Positions 37,107 through 46,023 of a stretch of DNA of 64,000 nt are shown here, one piece after another. Where the stretch lies: contig NZ_SDLT01000025.1 of NCBI RefSeq assembly GCF_004522235.1, positions 84,101 to 148,100 of the forward strand, given 5' to 3'. Source of the DNA: Amycolatopsis nivea. Its GTDB lineage: Bacteria > Actinomycetota > Actinomycetes > Mycobacteriales > Pseudonocardiaceae. The position numbers and the translations under genes are program-made. The notes beneath the pieces were generated by a model. The model was not told the DNA's origin. It did no database searches and saw only the letters and a list, made by a program, of their open reading frames with translations. The stretch's first letter is position 1. Each line of letters starts with the position of its first letter.

Positions 37107-38813
37107 TCAGGCGTCCGATTCCGCCTTCGCGCGCTTGCCCCAATGGATGTGCTGCTCCTCCCGCATCCGCTCGACCATGTCGGGATAGTGCAGTTCGAAA
37201 GCGGGCCGTTCGGAGCGGATCCGCGGCAGTTCGGTGAAATTGTGCCGCGGCGGCGGGCTCGACGTGGCCCATTCCAGGGAATTGCCGAAGCCCCACGGGT
37301 CGTCCACGTTGACCTTCTCGCCGTAGCGGTAGCTCTTCACCACGTTCCAGATGAACGGCAGCACCGAAGCGCCCAAAATGAACGCGCCGATCGTCGAAAT
37401 GGTGTTCAGCACGGTGAACCCGTCGCTGCGGAGGTAGTCCGCGTACCGTCGCGGCATTCCTTCCGCGCCGAGCCAGTGCTGCACCAGGAACGTCGTGTGG
37501 AAGCCGATGAACGTGGTCCAGAAGTGCCATTTGGCGAGCGATTCGTCGAGCATCCGTCCGGTCATCTTCGGGAACCAGAAGTAGATCCCGGCGAACGTGG
37601 CGAACACGATCGTGCCGAACAGCACGTAGTGGAAGTGCGCGACGACGAAATAGGTGTCGGTGATGTGGAAGTCCAGCGCGGGCGCGGCCAGCAGCACCCC
37701 GGTCAGGCCGCCGAGCAGGAACGTGACGAGGAATCCGACCGACCACAGCATCGGCGATTCGAACGACAGCGTCCCCTTCCACATCGTGCCGATCCAGTTG
37801 AAGAACTTCAGCCCGGTCGGCACCGCGATCAGGAAGGTCATGATCGAGAAGAACGGCAGCAGCACCGCGCCGGTGGCGAACATGTGGTGCGCCCACACCG
37901 TCGCGGAAAGCCCGGTGATGCCGACCGTCGCGAACACCATCAGCCGGTAGCCGTAGAGCGGTTTCCGGCTGAACACCGGGATGATCTCGGTGACGATCCC
38001 GAAATACGGCAGCGCGACGATGTACACCTCGGGATGGCCGAAGAACCAGAACAGGTGCTGCCAGAGGATCGCCCCGCCGTTCGCCGGGTCGAAAACGTGC
38101 GCGCCGAGCCTTCGGTCCGCCTCCAGCGCGAACAGCGCGGCGGTGAGGATCGGGAACGCGATCAGCACGAGAATCGCGGTGAAGAAAATGTTCCAGGTGA
38201 AAAGCGGCATCCGGAACATCGTCATTCCCGGAGCCCGCAGGCACAGGATCGTGGTGGTCATGTTGACCGCGCCGAGAATGGTGCCCAGACCGGACACGAT
38301 CAGGCCCATGATCCACAGGTCGCCGCCGACACCGGGACTGTGGACGGCGTCGGACAGCGGCGTGTAAGCGGTCCAGCCGAAGTCCGGAGCCCCGGCCGGC
38401 GTGAGGAACGCGCTCAGGACGATCAATCCGCCGAAAAGGTACAACCAGTAGGAAAACGCGTTCAATCGCGGAAACGCGACATCCGGAGAGCCGATCTGCA
38501 GCGGCAGCACGAAATTGGCGAAACCGAACACATTCGGCGTCGCGTACAGCAGCAGCATGATCGTGCCGTGCATGGTGAACAGCTGGTTGTACTGCTCCTG
38601 CGACAGGAATTGCAGTCCCGGCTGGGCCAGTTCGCCGCGCATCAGCAGCGCCATCGCGCCGCCGACCAGGAAGAACGCGAACGACGTGCCGAGGTAGAGC
38701 AGCCCGATCTGCTTGTGGTCGGTGGTGCGCAGGATGCCCAGCAGCACCGAGCCCTTCTTGCCCCGGCGCGGCGCGGCGGCGATCACCACTGGCCGGGGCT
38801 TCAGCTGTGTCAT
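37107..38813 (-). CDS. ctaD: Cytochrome c oxidase subunit I (CtaD)
   Basis: Core subunit of the aa3 terminal oxidase, 568 aa, with about 12 membrane helices. Signatures: HGTIMLLLYATPNVFGFANFVLPLQIG (low-spin heme ligand), WQHLFWFFGHPEVYIVALPYFG (CuB and cross-linked His-Tyr), VWAHHMFATG (two CuB His), and the heme ligands in HITDTYFVVAHFHYVLFG. ATG 38811-38813 begins MTQLKPRPVV. It lies alone here; other subunits are not in the window, as is common for extra ctaD copies in actinobacteria. Confidence 0.97.
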   Translation of the reverse strand: MTQLKPRPVVIAAAPRRGKKGSVLLGILRTTDHKQIGLLYLGTSFAFFLVGGAMALLMRGELAQPGLQFLSQEQYNQLFTMHGTIMLLLYATPNVFGFANFVLPLQIGSPDVAFPRLNAFSYWLYLFGGLIVLSAFLTPAGAPDFGWTAYTPLSDAVHSPGVGGDLWIMGLIVSGLGTILGAVNMTTTILCLRAPGMTMFRMPLFTWNIFFTAILVLIAFPILTAALFALEADRRLGAHVFDPANGGAILWQHLFWFFGHPEVYIVALPYFGIVTEIIPVFSRKPLYGYRLMVFATVGITGLSATVWAHHMFATGAVLLPFFSIMTFLIAVPTGLKFFNWIGTMWKGTLSFESPMLWSVGFLVTFLLGGLTGVLLAAPALDFHITDTYFVVAHFHYVLFGTIVFATFAGIYFWFPKMTGRMLDESLAKWHFWTTFIGFHTTFLVQHWLGAEGMPRRYADYLRSDGFTVLNTISTIGAFILGASVLPFIWNVVKSYRYGEKVNVDDPWGFGNSLEWATSSPPPRHNFTELPRIRSERPAFELHYPDMVERMREEQHIHWGKRAKAESDA

Positions 38814-38916
38814 GACCGACCTCCCGCGCACCCGACGATCGCCGGGCAGCCCGCGGCCGCCCGGCCTCACCCGGGGCGGGTAACCGGCCGGGACCCGCGG
38901 CAAACCCCGGCTTGTG

Positions 38917-39177
38917 TCAGCTGTCCCGGTGATACGGCAACTGCCCGTTCGTCAGCGCCGCACCGAACACGACGGCCGCGCCGACCACCAGCAGCACCGC
39001 TCCGGCGGCGGGCGCGGACGCCCACCACACCACGCCCGACGCGGCCACCAGCCAGGCCCCGACGAGCGCCTCTTTCCGGGCCGGCGGCGTCGCCTTGCGC
39101 GCACGCAATCCCGCGCTGCCCAAAGCGAGCACGCCGATCGCGAGCACCGCCAGCACCGGCCAGTACACCCTCCTCAC
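38917..39177 (-). CDS. Small membrane protein, function unknown
   Basis: Predicted 86-aa protein with three hydrophobic segments (VLAVLAIGVLALGSAGL; ALVGAWLVAASGVVWWAS; GAVLLVVGAAVVFGAAL). The GTG start at 39177 overlaps the SPW gene stop (GTGA); GTG 39168 is an alternative. Its coupling to the SPW-repeat gene suggests a joint membrane role. No family recognised. Confidence 0.7.
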   Translation of the reverse strand: MRRVYWPVLAVLAIGVLALGSAGLRARKATPPARKEALVGAWLVAASGVVWWASAPAAGAVLLVVGAAVVFGAALTNGQLPYHRDS

Positions 39178-39599
39178 TCCCGGAACTCGCCGCTGTGCCT
39201 GCGATAGGCGACAGTCACCGAGATCACCGAGAAGATCGCCAGCAGCACGCCGACGATCAGCGAATTCGTGCGGATCGCGTCGCGGTGCCCGTCGACCGGG
39301 TAGCCGAACGCGAACGGCGCGGCGATGAGCCAGAACCCGATCGCGACGTTGACCAGTCCCAGCCAGCGCGCGCGTTCCGGCAGGCCGAACCGGACCAGCG
39401 CGACCGCCGCCACGGCGATCCCGCACGCGAGGCTGTTCCAGAACCCGGCCGTCGCGGACAGCGTGAACGAGTAGCTGTACGCGAACGCCGCGAACACCAG
39501 CCACGCCCCGGCCAGGAACTCGGCGGTCAGCGGCAGCCTGCTTTCCCGCAGCTTCCGGTCCCGCGGCGTGAACGCGGTGAGCGCCATGCTCATCTTCAT
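39174..39599 (-). CDS. SPW-repeat membrane protein
   Basis: Predicted 141-aa membrane protein with four helices in two SPW-type repeats (AGAWLVFAAFAYSYSFTLSATAGFWNSLACGIAVAAVALVRF and LGLVNVAIGFWLIAAPFAFGY...NSLIVGVLLAIFSV). ATG 39597-39599 gives a short polar N-terminus before the first helix. The function of SPW proteins is not known. The next gene downstream is translationally coupled. Confidence 0.85.
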   Translation of the reverse strand: MKMSMALTAFTPRDRKLRESRLPLTAEFLAGAWLVFAAFAYSYSFTLSATAGFWNSLACGIAVAAVALVRFGLPERARWLGLVNVAIGFWLIAAPFAFGYPVDGHRDAIRTNSLIVGVLLAIFSVISVTVAYRRHSGEFRE

Positions 39600-39623
39600 C
39601 CGGTGGTCACCTCCTCGCCGGGG

Positions 39624-40388
39624 CTACTGCCCGGCCTTGATTCCCGGTTCGCCGTGATCGAACTGGATCGCCTGGTGCAACGGCACCGTCGTGGTCCGGG
39701 CGGAGCGCGGGACGCGCAGGCCCATCGGCAGGACCACCCGGTGGTGCGCCGCTTCGAGGACCATCGCGCTGCACGCGTACCAGGCCAGCACCGCGGACAC
39801 GAGCAGGAAGTAGGCGGCGATGGTGCGCACGACGCCGACGTCGCCGATCAGGCCGATCGCCAGCAGCGTCGACGCGGCGGCGAGGACCGCGAGCAGCGCG
39901 CAGAGCACGAGGCTTTCCGCCAGCGCGGCGAGCGCGCCGGTCCAGGTGATCGCCGCGAGCCCGATGAACCAGAAGCCGATCGCGGCCGCCGCGACCGGGC
40001 TCGCCGCCGTCGACGGCAGCCCGCCGAGGCCGACGAACAGCTGGTAGACGCCGAAGCCGATCCAGAACGCGCCCCACGCCCCGTGGATCACCGTGGCGAG
40101 CGCGTCCCTGGCCCGGTAGGACCACATCCCGGCGAGGAACTGCGCGACGCCGCCGAAGGCGAACGCGAAGGGGGCGAGCAGCAGGGGCGTCGTCGTGCTG
40201 TCGCCGAACCAGCCGGCCATGTTGGCCGCCACCATGAACGTGGACACCGCGAACCCGGCGAGTCCCAGGATCGACGGTGCGGCCACCGGACTGAGATTGA
40301 TGTGCGTGTGCTCGCGCCAGAAGGAATACTCCGCGCCGTCGCCGCCTGCCGGCATCGCGCGGTCGGCCATCTTCATTTCCCGGGTCAT
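39624..40388 (-). CDS. GPR1/FUN34/YaaH family transporter (acetate/succinate type)
   Basis: Predicted six-helix membrane protein, 254 aa. After a polar N-terminus, the segment NLSPVAAPSILGLAGFAVSTFMVAANMAGWFG resembles the N-P-x-P-L-G-L opening of SatP/YaaH transporters, and FAFGGVAQFLAGMWSYRARDALATVIHGAWGAFWIGFG matches the family centre. ATG 40386-40388 has GAGG just before it. The usual NPAPLGL motif is altered, so the substrate is less certain than the family. Confidence 0.82.
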   Translation of the reverse strand: MTREMKMADRAMPAGGDGAEYSFWREHTHINLSPVAAPSILGLAGFAVSTFMVAANMAGWFGDSTTTPLLLAPFAFAFGGVAQFLAGMWSYRARDALATVIHGAWGAFWIGFGVYQLFVGLGGLPSTAASPVAAAAIGFWFIGLAAITWTGALAALAESLVLCALLAVLAAASTLLAIGLIGDVGVVRTIAAYFLLVSAVLAWYACSAMVLEAAHHRVVLPMGLRVPRSARTTTVPLHQAIQFDHGEPGIKAGQ

Positions 40389-40587
40389 CCTCGGCTCCTT
40401 TCCGCGCCGACCACCCCTGTCCGCCGCGCGTACCCCGCCGCCGACCTGCGGAACCCTGCATTCGCTAGGCCGAACGGGTGAATTTCGCGCCCGGCCGGGC
40501 GACGAGCAGTGTCCATTTCGGACGCGACACTCCCCCGCGCGGACGGGATGCCCGGCGACCAGGGGTCCGATATGCCAGGGTGTGCGC

Positions 40588-41682
40588 ATGGCGAGCGTCC
40601 GCGGTTATCTGTTGTCCTGGACCACTTTGCTGCCGTTGCTCGCCCTGGTCCTGCTGGCGCTCACCTGGGGTCGCACGCTGGGTCCGGTGCCGGTCGCACT
40701 GGTCGCGATCGCGCTGGCGGGCACGGTTCTCGCCGCGGTCCACCACGCCGAGGTCGTGGCGCACCGGGTCGGCGAACCGTACGGCTCGCTGGTGCTCGCG
40801 GTCGCGGTGACCGTGATCGAAGTCGCGCTGATCGTCACGATGATGGCTTCCGGCGGCGACAAGGCCGAAACCCTGGCGCGCGACACGGTGTTCGCCGCGG
40901 TGATGATCACCACCAACGGCATCGTCGGGCTGTCGCTTCTCGTGGGCGCGCGCCGGTACGGGGAAACGCGCTTCCACCCCGAAGGCAGCGGCGCGGCCCT
41001 GGCGACGGTCGGCACGCTGGCGACGCTGAGCCTCGTTCTGCCGACGTTCACCGCGAGCACCCCCGGACCGGCGTTTTCCGGGCCGCAGCTGGCTTTCGCG
41101 GCCGGTGCGTCCTTGGTTCTCTACGCCACTTTCGTGATGACGCAGACCGTCCGCCACCGCGATTTCTTCCTTCCCGTCGACCACGACGGCGAGACCCGCG
41201 AGGAGGAGCACGCGGAACCGCCGAGCGCCCAGAAGACCTTGGTAAGCCTCGTTCTGCTGCTGATCGCGCTGGTCACCGTGGTCGGCCTGGCGAAGGTCGA
41301 ATCCCCGGCGATCGAAGCAGGCGTGCGCGCGGCCGGGCTGCCGCAGTCGTTCGTGGGCGTGGTGATCGCCCTGCTGATCCTGGCCCCGGAAACGCTCGCG
41401 GCGGTCCGCGCGGCACGGCGCGACCGGATGCAGATCAGCCTCAACCTCGCGTACGGCTCCGCGATCGCCAGCATCGGCCTGACGATTCCGGTCATCGCGC
41501 TCGCGTCGGTGTGGCTGAAGGGCCCGCTGCTGCTCGGTCTCGGCCCGACGCACATCGTGCTGCTGGCGCTCACGGTGGTGGTCAGTGTGCTGACGGTGGT
41601 GCCGGGGCGGGCTACGCGGCTTCAGGGCGGGGTGCATCTGGTGTTGCTGGCGGGATTCCTGGTGCTGGCGATGAATCCGTGA
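40588..41682 (+). CDS. Calcium/cation:proton antiporter (CaCA family, ChaA-like)
   Basis: Inner-membrane antiporter of 364 aa with two homologous halves. Alpha repeats are visible: GEPYGSLVLAVAVTVIEVALIVTMM in the first half and VVIALLILAPETLAAVRAARRDRMQISLNLAYGSAIASIGLTIP in the second, both with the conserved acidic residue needed for cation exchange. A charged cytoplasmic loop (HDGETREEEHAEPPSAQ) separates the halves. It would exchange Na+ or Ca2+ for H+. ATG 40588 follows a gene-free promoter region of 199 bases. Confidence 0.92.
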   Translation: MASVRGYLLSWTTLLPLLALVLLALTWGRTLGPVPVALVAIALAGTVLAAVHHAEVVAHRVGEPYGSLVLAVAVTVIEVALIVTMMASGGDKAETLARDTVFAAVMITTNGIVGLSLLVGARRYGETRFHPEGSGAALATVGTLATLSLVLPTFTASTPGPAFSGPQLAFAAGASLVLYATFVMTQTVRHRDFFLPVDHDGETREEEHAEPPSAQKTLVSLVLLLIALVTVVGLAKVESPAIEAGVRAAGLPQSFVGVVIALLILAPETLAAVRAARRDRMQISLNLAYGSAIASIGLTIPVIALASVWLKGPLLLGLGPTHIVLLALTVVVSVLTVVPGRATRLQGGVHLVLLAGFLVLAMNP

Positions 41683-42007
41683 CGGCGTGCTGGCGGAACG
41701 CTCCACAATGGAGCTTCTGCTGACCGTTTCGCGCGCGGTGGCAAGGGCCGTGAAGGACGCCTTGAGGGAATCCAAGTCCGTGAAGGAGCCCTCACGGACC
41801 TCGACGGGAGAAGGGCCGCCCGGCGATCCTGTCACGGCAAGCCCGCGAACGAGATTCCTGATTCGCTTATCGTTGCCGCGGCTGGCGACCTACCGCTGGT
41901 CGAGCCGCTTTTTCCGCCGCTTCCCGGGGCTCTTCGCGGGCCGCCGCCGCAGTCCGCGGGAGGAAAAGGCCGCCGGTTTTGTCGGTGCTTCTCCGTATCC
42001 TGGCCAG
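41683..42007. other. Gene-free region with a palindromic element
   Basis: 325 bases without a credible gene. The notable part is 41749-41799, where GTGAAGGA recurs (41749, 41780) and a hairpin forms at 41776-41799. The rest shows no clear signal. Confidence 0.6.
41776..41799. repeat. Short palindrome, possible interspersed repeat
   Basis: GTCCGTGAAGG-AG-CCCTCACGGAC is an 11-bp inverted repeat with one mismatch and a two-base loop. It lies about 95 bases after the antiporter stop and has no T-run, so it fits a REP-like element or a weak terminator. Confidence 0.6.
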
Positions 42008-42175
42008 GTGAAGATCCAGCAGTCCCCAACCCCGTCCGCAGCGGCCGGTGAAGCCGCGCGCAGAGCTTTCCCCGGCAGCCTTCCGTCGGCCGGCGCCCGC
42101 TTCGTTCGCGCCGCCGACCTCGTGCCCGCCGCCTTCGCGAGCGCCCTCGCCTCGGTCAGCGAGGTGCGCCCATGA
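42008..42175 (+). CDS. Possible 55-aa leader peptide coupled to the MFS gene
   Basis: An open frame from GTG 42008 encoding 55 residues rich in Ala, Ser and Pro (VKIQQSPTPSAAAGEAARRA...). Its TGA overlaps the ATG of the MFS exporter. There is no good ribosome site before the GTG and no family match that I recognise. It may only be an open stretch of GC-rich DNA, but the ATGA join is suggestive. Confidence 0.35.
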   Translation: MKIQQSPTPSAAAGEAARRAFPGSLPSAGARFVRAADLVPAAFASALASVSEVRP

Positions 42176-43611
42176 GCGGCGTCTCCTCCCCCGCCACGGA
42201 AGCACTGGAGCGCCCGCCCGCCAAGCCCGGGCTGCTGATCAGCGTGCTCGTGCTGTCGGCGTTCGTGATGATCCTCAACGAGACCATCCTGAGCGTCGCG
42301 CTGCGCGACCTCACCGTCGACCTGGCCGTCCCGACCACCACGATCCAGTGGCTCACCAGCGGCTTCCTGCTCACCATGGCGGTGGTGATCCCGACGACGG
42401 GGTTCCTGCTCGAACGGTTCACTCCGCGGCAGGTGTTCGTCTTCTCGCTCGCCTCGTTCAGCCTCGGCACGCTGCTGTGCGGCGTCGCGCCCGGTTTCGG
42501 CCTGCTGATGGCGGGCCGCGTCGTGCAGGCGTGCGGCACCGCGGTGATGATCCCGCTGCTGATGACCACCGTCATGCGGCTCGTGCCCGCCCAGCGCCGC
42601 GGCGCGACGATGGGCACGATCAGCATCGTCATCGCGGTCGCGCCCGCGATCGGCCCCACGATCGGCGGCGCGGTGCTGTCGTCGCTCGGCTGGCGGTGGA
42701 TGTTCTTCATCGTGCTGCCGCTGTCGCTGGCCGCGCTGGTCGCGGGGATGCTGCAGCTGCGGATCGACAGCGAAACCCGCGCGGTCCCGCTCGACGTGCT
42801 CTCGGTTGTCCTGTCCGCCATCGGTTTCGGCGGAGTCCTGTACGGCCTGTCGTCCGCGGGCGAATCCGCCGAGACCGCGCTGGTGCCGCCGTGGCTGCCG
42901 ATCGTCGTCGGCGTGGTTTCGCTGGCAGTGTTCGGCTGGCGGCAGCTTCGCCTGCAGCAGCGCGACCGCGCCCTGCTCGACCTGCGGCCGTTCACCCACC
43001 GCAGTTTCGTCGTCGCGCTGGGGCTCAGCGCGTTGCTGTTCATGTGCCTGATCGGCGCGGGCGCGATCCTGCTGCCGCTGTACCTGCAGACCGTCCTGCA
43101 CAAGTCCACCTTCGTCAGCGGCCTGGCCGTCCTGCCCGGAGGTCTGGTGCTGGGCCTGCTCGGCCGTCCGGTCGGCGCCCTGTTCGACCGGGTCGGCGCG
43201 CGCCCGCTGGTCCTGCCCGGCGCGCTCGCGATGGCGGTCTCGCTGTGGCTGTTCTCGTTGCTGGGCCCGGGTTCGCCGCTGATCGCGGTGATCGGCATCC
43301 ACATCGTCCTGATGGCCGGTCTCGGCCTGATGATGACGCCGCTGATGACCGAATCGCTGGCAGCGCTGCCCGACCACCTCTACTCGCACGGCAGCGCGAT
43401 CCTCTCGACGCTCCAACAGGTCGCCGGCGCGCTGGGCACCGCCGTGTTCATCAGCGTCGCGACCCTGAGCAGCGCCGAACACGCAGCAGTAAGCCCCGAC
43501 GCCGACGGCCTGCACATGGCGTTCCTCGTCGCCGGCTGCATCGGAGTGGCCGCGGTGATCGGAGCCTGGTTCGTCCGGTCGCCCCGCCCGGAACAACCGG
43601 AGGAGGCCTGA
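42172..43611 (+). CDS. MFS drug exporter, DHA2 (14-helix) family
   Basis: Predicted drug:proton antiporter of 479 aa. DHA2-like features: MILNETILSVALRDLTVDL near the first helix, TIQWLTSGFLLTMAVVIPTTGFLLERF (motif A area), AGRVVQACGTAVMIPLLMTTVMRLVPAQRRGATMGTISIVIAVAPAIGPTIGGAVLSSLGWRWMFFIVLP (motifs B and C). Substrate unknown. The hypothetical gene at 43616 follows after four bases and is probably co-transcribed. Confidence 0.93.
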   Translation: MSGVSSPATEALERPPAKPGLLISVLVLSAFVMILNETILSVALRDLTVDLAVPTTTIQWLTSGFLLTMAVVIPTTGFLLERFTPRQVFVFSLASFSLGTLLCGVAPGFGLLMAGRVVQACGTAVMIPLLMTTVMRLVPAQRRGATMGTISIVIAVAPAIGPTIGGAVLSSLGWRWMFFIVLPLSLAALVAGMLQLRIDSETRAVPLDVLSVVLSAIGFGGVLYGLSSAGESAETALVPPWLPIVVGVVSLAVFGWRQLRLQQRDRALLDLRPFTHRSFVVALGLSALLFMCLIGAGAILLPLYLQTVLHKSTFVSGLAVLPGGLVLGLLGRPVGALFDRVGARPLVLPGALAMAVSLWLFSLLGPGSPLIAVIGIHIVLMAGLGLMMTPLMTESLAALPDHLYSHGSAILSTLQQVAGALGTAVFISVATLSSAEHAAVSPDADGLHMAFLVAGCIGVAAVIGAWFVRSPRPEQPEEA

Positions 43612-43615
43612 TCCC

Positions 43616-44020
43616 GTGGACTCAGAGCGGCTCGACACCGTAGCCCGCACCTACACCGCGCCGATGACCAGCATCCGCGGCCGACGCGTCCACCGCCTGA
43701 TCACGCGCCGGCTGGCAGGCTATGAGCACGTCCTGCCAGCCACCACCGCCGACGGCACCCCGGCGCTGCTGGCCCTCTCGGCCGACGGCCGAACCGCCTT
43801 CTGCCACAGCGACGGCCGCGGCCAGTCCGCAGACGTCGTCACCTGCGGCCCGACACCCGGGGTCACCGTGACGTCCGCACACGACCTCACGAAGGACTCG
43901 CTGCCGGTGCTGAGCTGGACCGTCCGGCACCCGGGCCTGTTGGAGGTCGCAGGCCCGCTGACGATCGTCCCCGGCGAGGCGGAGCAGGAGGAGGTCGAGG
44001 CAGCCCTGCGTCCTCGATGA
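43616..44020 (+). CDS. Hypothetical protein, 134 aa
   Basis: Predicted cytosolic protein starting GTG 43616, with AGGAGG about 12 bases upstream inside the end of the MFS gene. The sequence (VHRLITRRLAGYEHVLPATTADGTPALLALSADGRTAFCHSDGRG) has no motif I recognise. It may modulate the exporter or only share its transcript. Confidence 0.65.
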   Translation: MDSERLDTVARTYTAPMTSIRGRRVHRLITRRLAGYEHVLPATTADGTPALLALSADGRTAFCHSDGRGQSADVVTCGPTPGVTVTSAHDLTKDSLPVLSWTVRHPGLLEVAGPLTIVPGEAEQEEVEAALRPR

Positions 44021-44430
44021 CCGGGCCGTTTCAGAACGAGCGGCTCGGGGCCTGCGCTGACGACCGCTGTCCGGTCGTTGGCTAGGCCTCGAACTGCTCG
44101 GTTCGGACGCGGATGCTGGGCCGCGGCGAAATCGCGACCTAGCGCGCTGAGGTCAGCGCCCGCTGTCCACGAGGCAGCCACACGCAGGTCCGCAGCGATG
44201 GCTGCGGCCTTGTGCCCGCAACCCGTAGAGCGTCCGCGAAGCCCCGATCAGCCTCGCGCTCGCCACGATCGGACCGGCGCCGTCGCCGAGCACCTGGGCA
44301 ATCGTCGGACACCAGCCCATCGCCTCGCCAGGCCGCGCCGCCGTTCGGCTGGGCAGGCGTCCCCGGTCTCACCGGCCGAACCCACCCCCACCACACCGCG
44401 CCGCCATCCAGCCGGGCAGGGGTCCCGGTC
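44021..44430. other. Gene-free region between convergent genes
   Basis: 410 bases with no credible gene. The right-hand part (44333-44430) is taken up by a copy of the 3' end of the FUSC gene (see the repeat entry). I see no RNA gene or clear terminator in the remainder. Confidence 0.6.
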
Positions 44431-44455
44431 TCACCGACCGAACGCACGCTCCCAC
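44333..44455. repeat. 62-63 bp tandem duplication covering the FUSC 3' end
   Basis: The block starting at 44333 repeats from 44396 with scattered differences (both contain GGTCTCACCG followed by CCGAAC). The right-hand copy includes the last codons and stop of the FUSC gene; the left-hand copy lies beyond the stop. Confidence 0.75.
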
Positions 44456-46023
44456 CGTTCGACGTCCCGCACCCTGCCATCCGGCGCGGACCAGCAGGCC
44501 TGGAGCAGGTCGTAACCGTCGTGGACCAGGGCCGCGTGGGCGGGCCAGCGCTCGGCGGCCCAGCCAGGCTCGTTGTGCACCGAATCCACCCCGGCCCGGG
44601 TCGCGCCTTCCAGCTCGAACTGGAGGTCCCGGCGCGCAGCCGCCCGCGGAACCGGCGCACCGGCCAGCACCGCCCGCGCGGCGGCGCGCACTCGAGACCC
44701 GGTCCAGTCCAACGTCTTCCGGTGCGCACGCGGCACCACCGCATACTGCACGGCCACGGCCACCACGACCCCGATCGCCGTCTGCGCGAAACGGTCCGCC
44801 ACCGCGGGCCACACCGGCCCCGGCTGGCTCGCCACCCCGGCAGCCAGCAGGGCGAGCGGCGTGATGACGACTGTCGCCACCGCGTAATTCCGCGGCACCA
44901 CCAGCTCCACGCAGAACTGCAACACCGCCAGAATCAAAATCAGCACCACCCCGGACGGCGCGACCATCATCATCAGCCCGAACAGCACGAGCCCAGCCGC
45001 GGTCCCGACAAACCGGTGCAGCGCACGGACATTCGCCCGCCGCCGGTCCAACCCCTGCTGCAGCACCACCAACGCACTCAGCACCGCCCAGTGCGGCCGT
45101 CCAAACCCGACTGCCACCGCCAGTTCCCCAGCGACCACGCAACCGGCACCGACGCGCAACGCCGTCAACGCGGCATGCGACCGCAACGGAACCGCCCGCC
45201 GCAGCCGGTACCCGAGATTCGGTCGCGGCAACGGCAGCTTCCCCGGCGGCAGTTCGACGGACTCGCCCGGCGAAGCGTCCGCGAACCGCCGATGGGCAGC
45301 AAGCAACGTCGTCACCAGGTCCGGTTGCGTGCCCCGGCGCGGATGTCCCGCGTCATGCAGCGAAGTCCACGCCGCGGACACTGCGGCACCGGCAGCGTGC
45401 CGAGCCTCCGCCGTCTTCCTCTCAGCCGAAATGAACGCGTCGACAGCCCGCACCGCACGCTCGACAGCCGTCCGCTCCGGTTTGGTCCGGTCGACCAGCA
45501 CCCCGGCCATCGACACCACAACCGACGATCCGACCCCCGCCGCAGCGCACCCCAGCACCACCCACGGCCGGGCCCCAGCTTCGACCGCCGCCTGCGCACC
45601 CGCGCACACGAGCGCAAAGAACAATGGCCCCGGAGGTCCAAGCCGCAACGCGTCGACGACGTAGGTCGCCAGCACCGCGACCACGGAGACCACCAGCACC
45701 GACACCGGCCCCGGCGGCACCACGGTCCCCACCGAAGCACCCAACGCAGCCGCCGCGAGCAACCCGGCGCCAGCAGTAGCCACGACACCCGCCCGAACCC
45801 GGTACGGCCGCCCTTCGCCGTACAAGACCGCGAACGTCCCCAGCGTGACAAACAACGCCGAGGCCGAGGCCCCCGCCAACACCAGCGCGTTCCCCGGAAC
45901 GGCCACCGCCGCCGCTGCCCGCAACCCCGCCGACCACCTCCGCCCGACCGGCGGCAAGGCGAACATCAGCGCCCGAAAACCCGCCACGCGAGGCAACTGC
46001 TCAACCGGCTCGGGCGATCCCAT
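44431..46023 (-). CDS. FUSC family membrane protein (aromatic acid exporter-like)
   Basis: Predicted membrane protein of 530 aa with two clusters of hydrophobic helices separated by a long cytoplasmic region, the layout of FUSC/YccC proteins. Visible: AAAAVAVPGNALVLAGASASALFVTLGTFAVLYG, VLVVSVVAVLATYVVDAL, then a second set LRVGAGCVVAGELAVAVGFGRPHWAVLSALVVLQQGLDRRRANVRALHRFVGTAAGLVLFGLMMM. ATG 46021-46023 (MGSPEPVEQL) was chosen; the frame is open further upstream but that part is low-complexity and overlaps repeats. The substrate is unknown. Confidence 0.85.
   Translation of the reverse strand: MGSPEPVEQLPRVAGFRALMFALPPVGRRWSAGLRAAAAVAVPGNALVLAGASASALFVTLGTFAVLYGEGRPYRVRAGVVATAGAGLLAAAALGASVGTVVPPGPVSVLVVSVVAVLATYVVDALRLGPPGPLFFALVCAGAQAAVEAGARPWVVLGCAAAGVGSSVVVSMAGVLVDRTKPERTAVERAVRAVDAFISAERKTAEARHAAGAAVSAAWTSLHDAGHPRRGTQPDLVTTLLAAHRRFADASPGESVELPPGKLPLPRPNLGYRLRRAVPLRSHAALTALRVGAGCVVAGELAVAVGFGRPHWAVLSALVVLQQGLDRRRANVRALHRFVGTAAGLVLFGLMMMVAPSGVVLILILAVLQFCVELVVPRNYAVATVVITPLALLAAGVASQPGPVWPAVADRFAQTAIGVVVAVAVQYAVVPRAHRKTLDWTGSRVRAAARAVLAGAPVPRAAARRDLQFELEGATRAGVDSVHNEPGWAAERWPAHAALVHDGYDLLQACWSAPDGRVRDVERWERAFGR

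Noticed and set aside
37143..40481. A plus-strand open frame of over 1,100 codons opposite ctaD and its neighbours
   Set aside because: No family features, a His/Arg/Glu-rich composition, and four real minus-strand genes lie on the other side.
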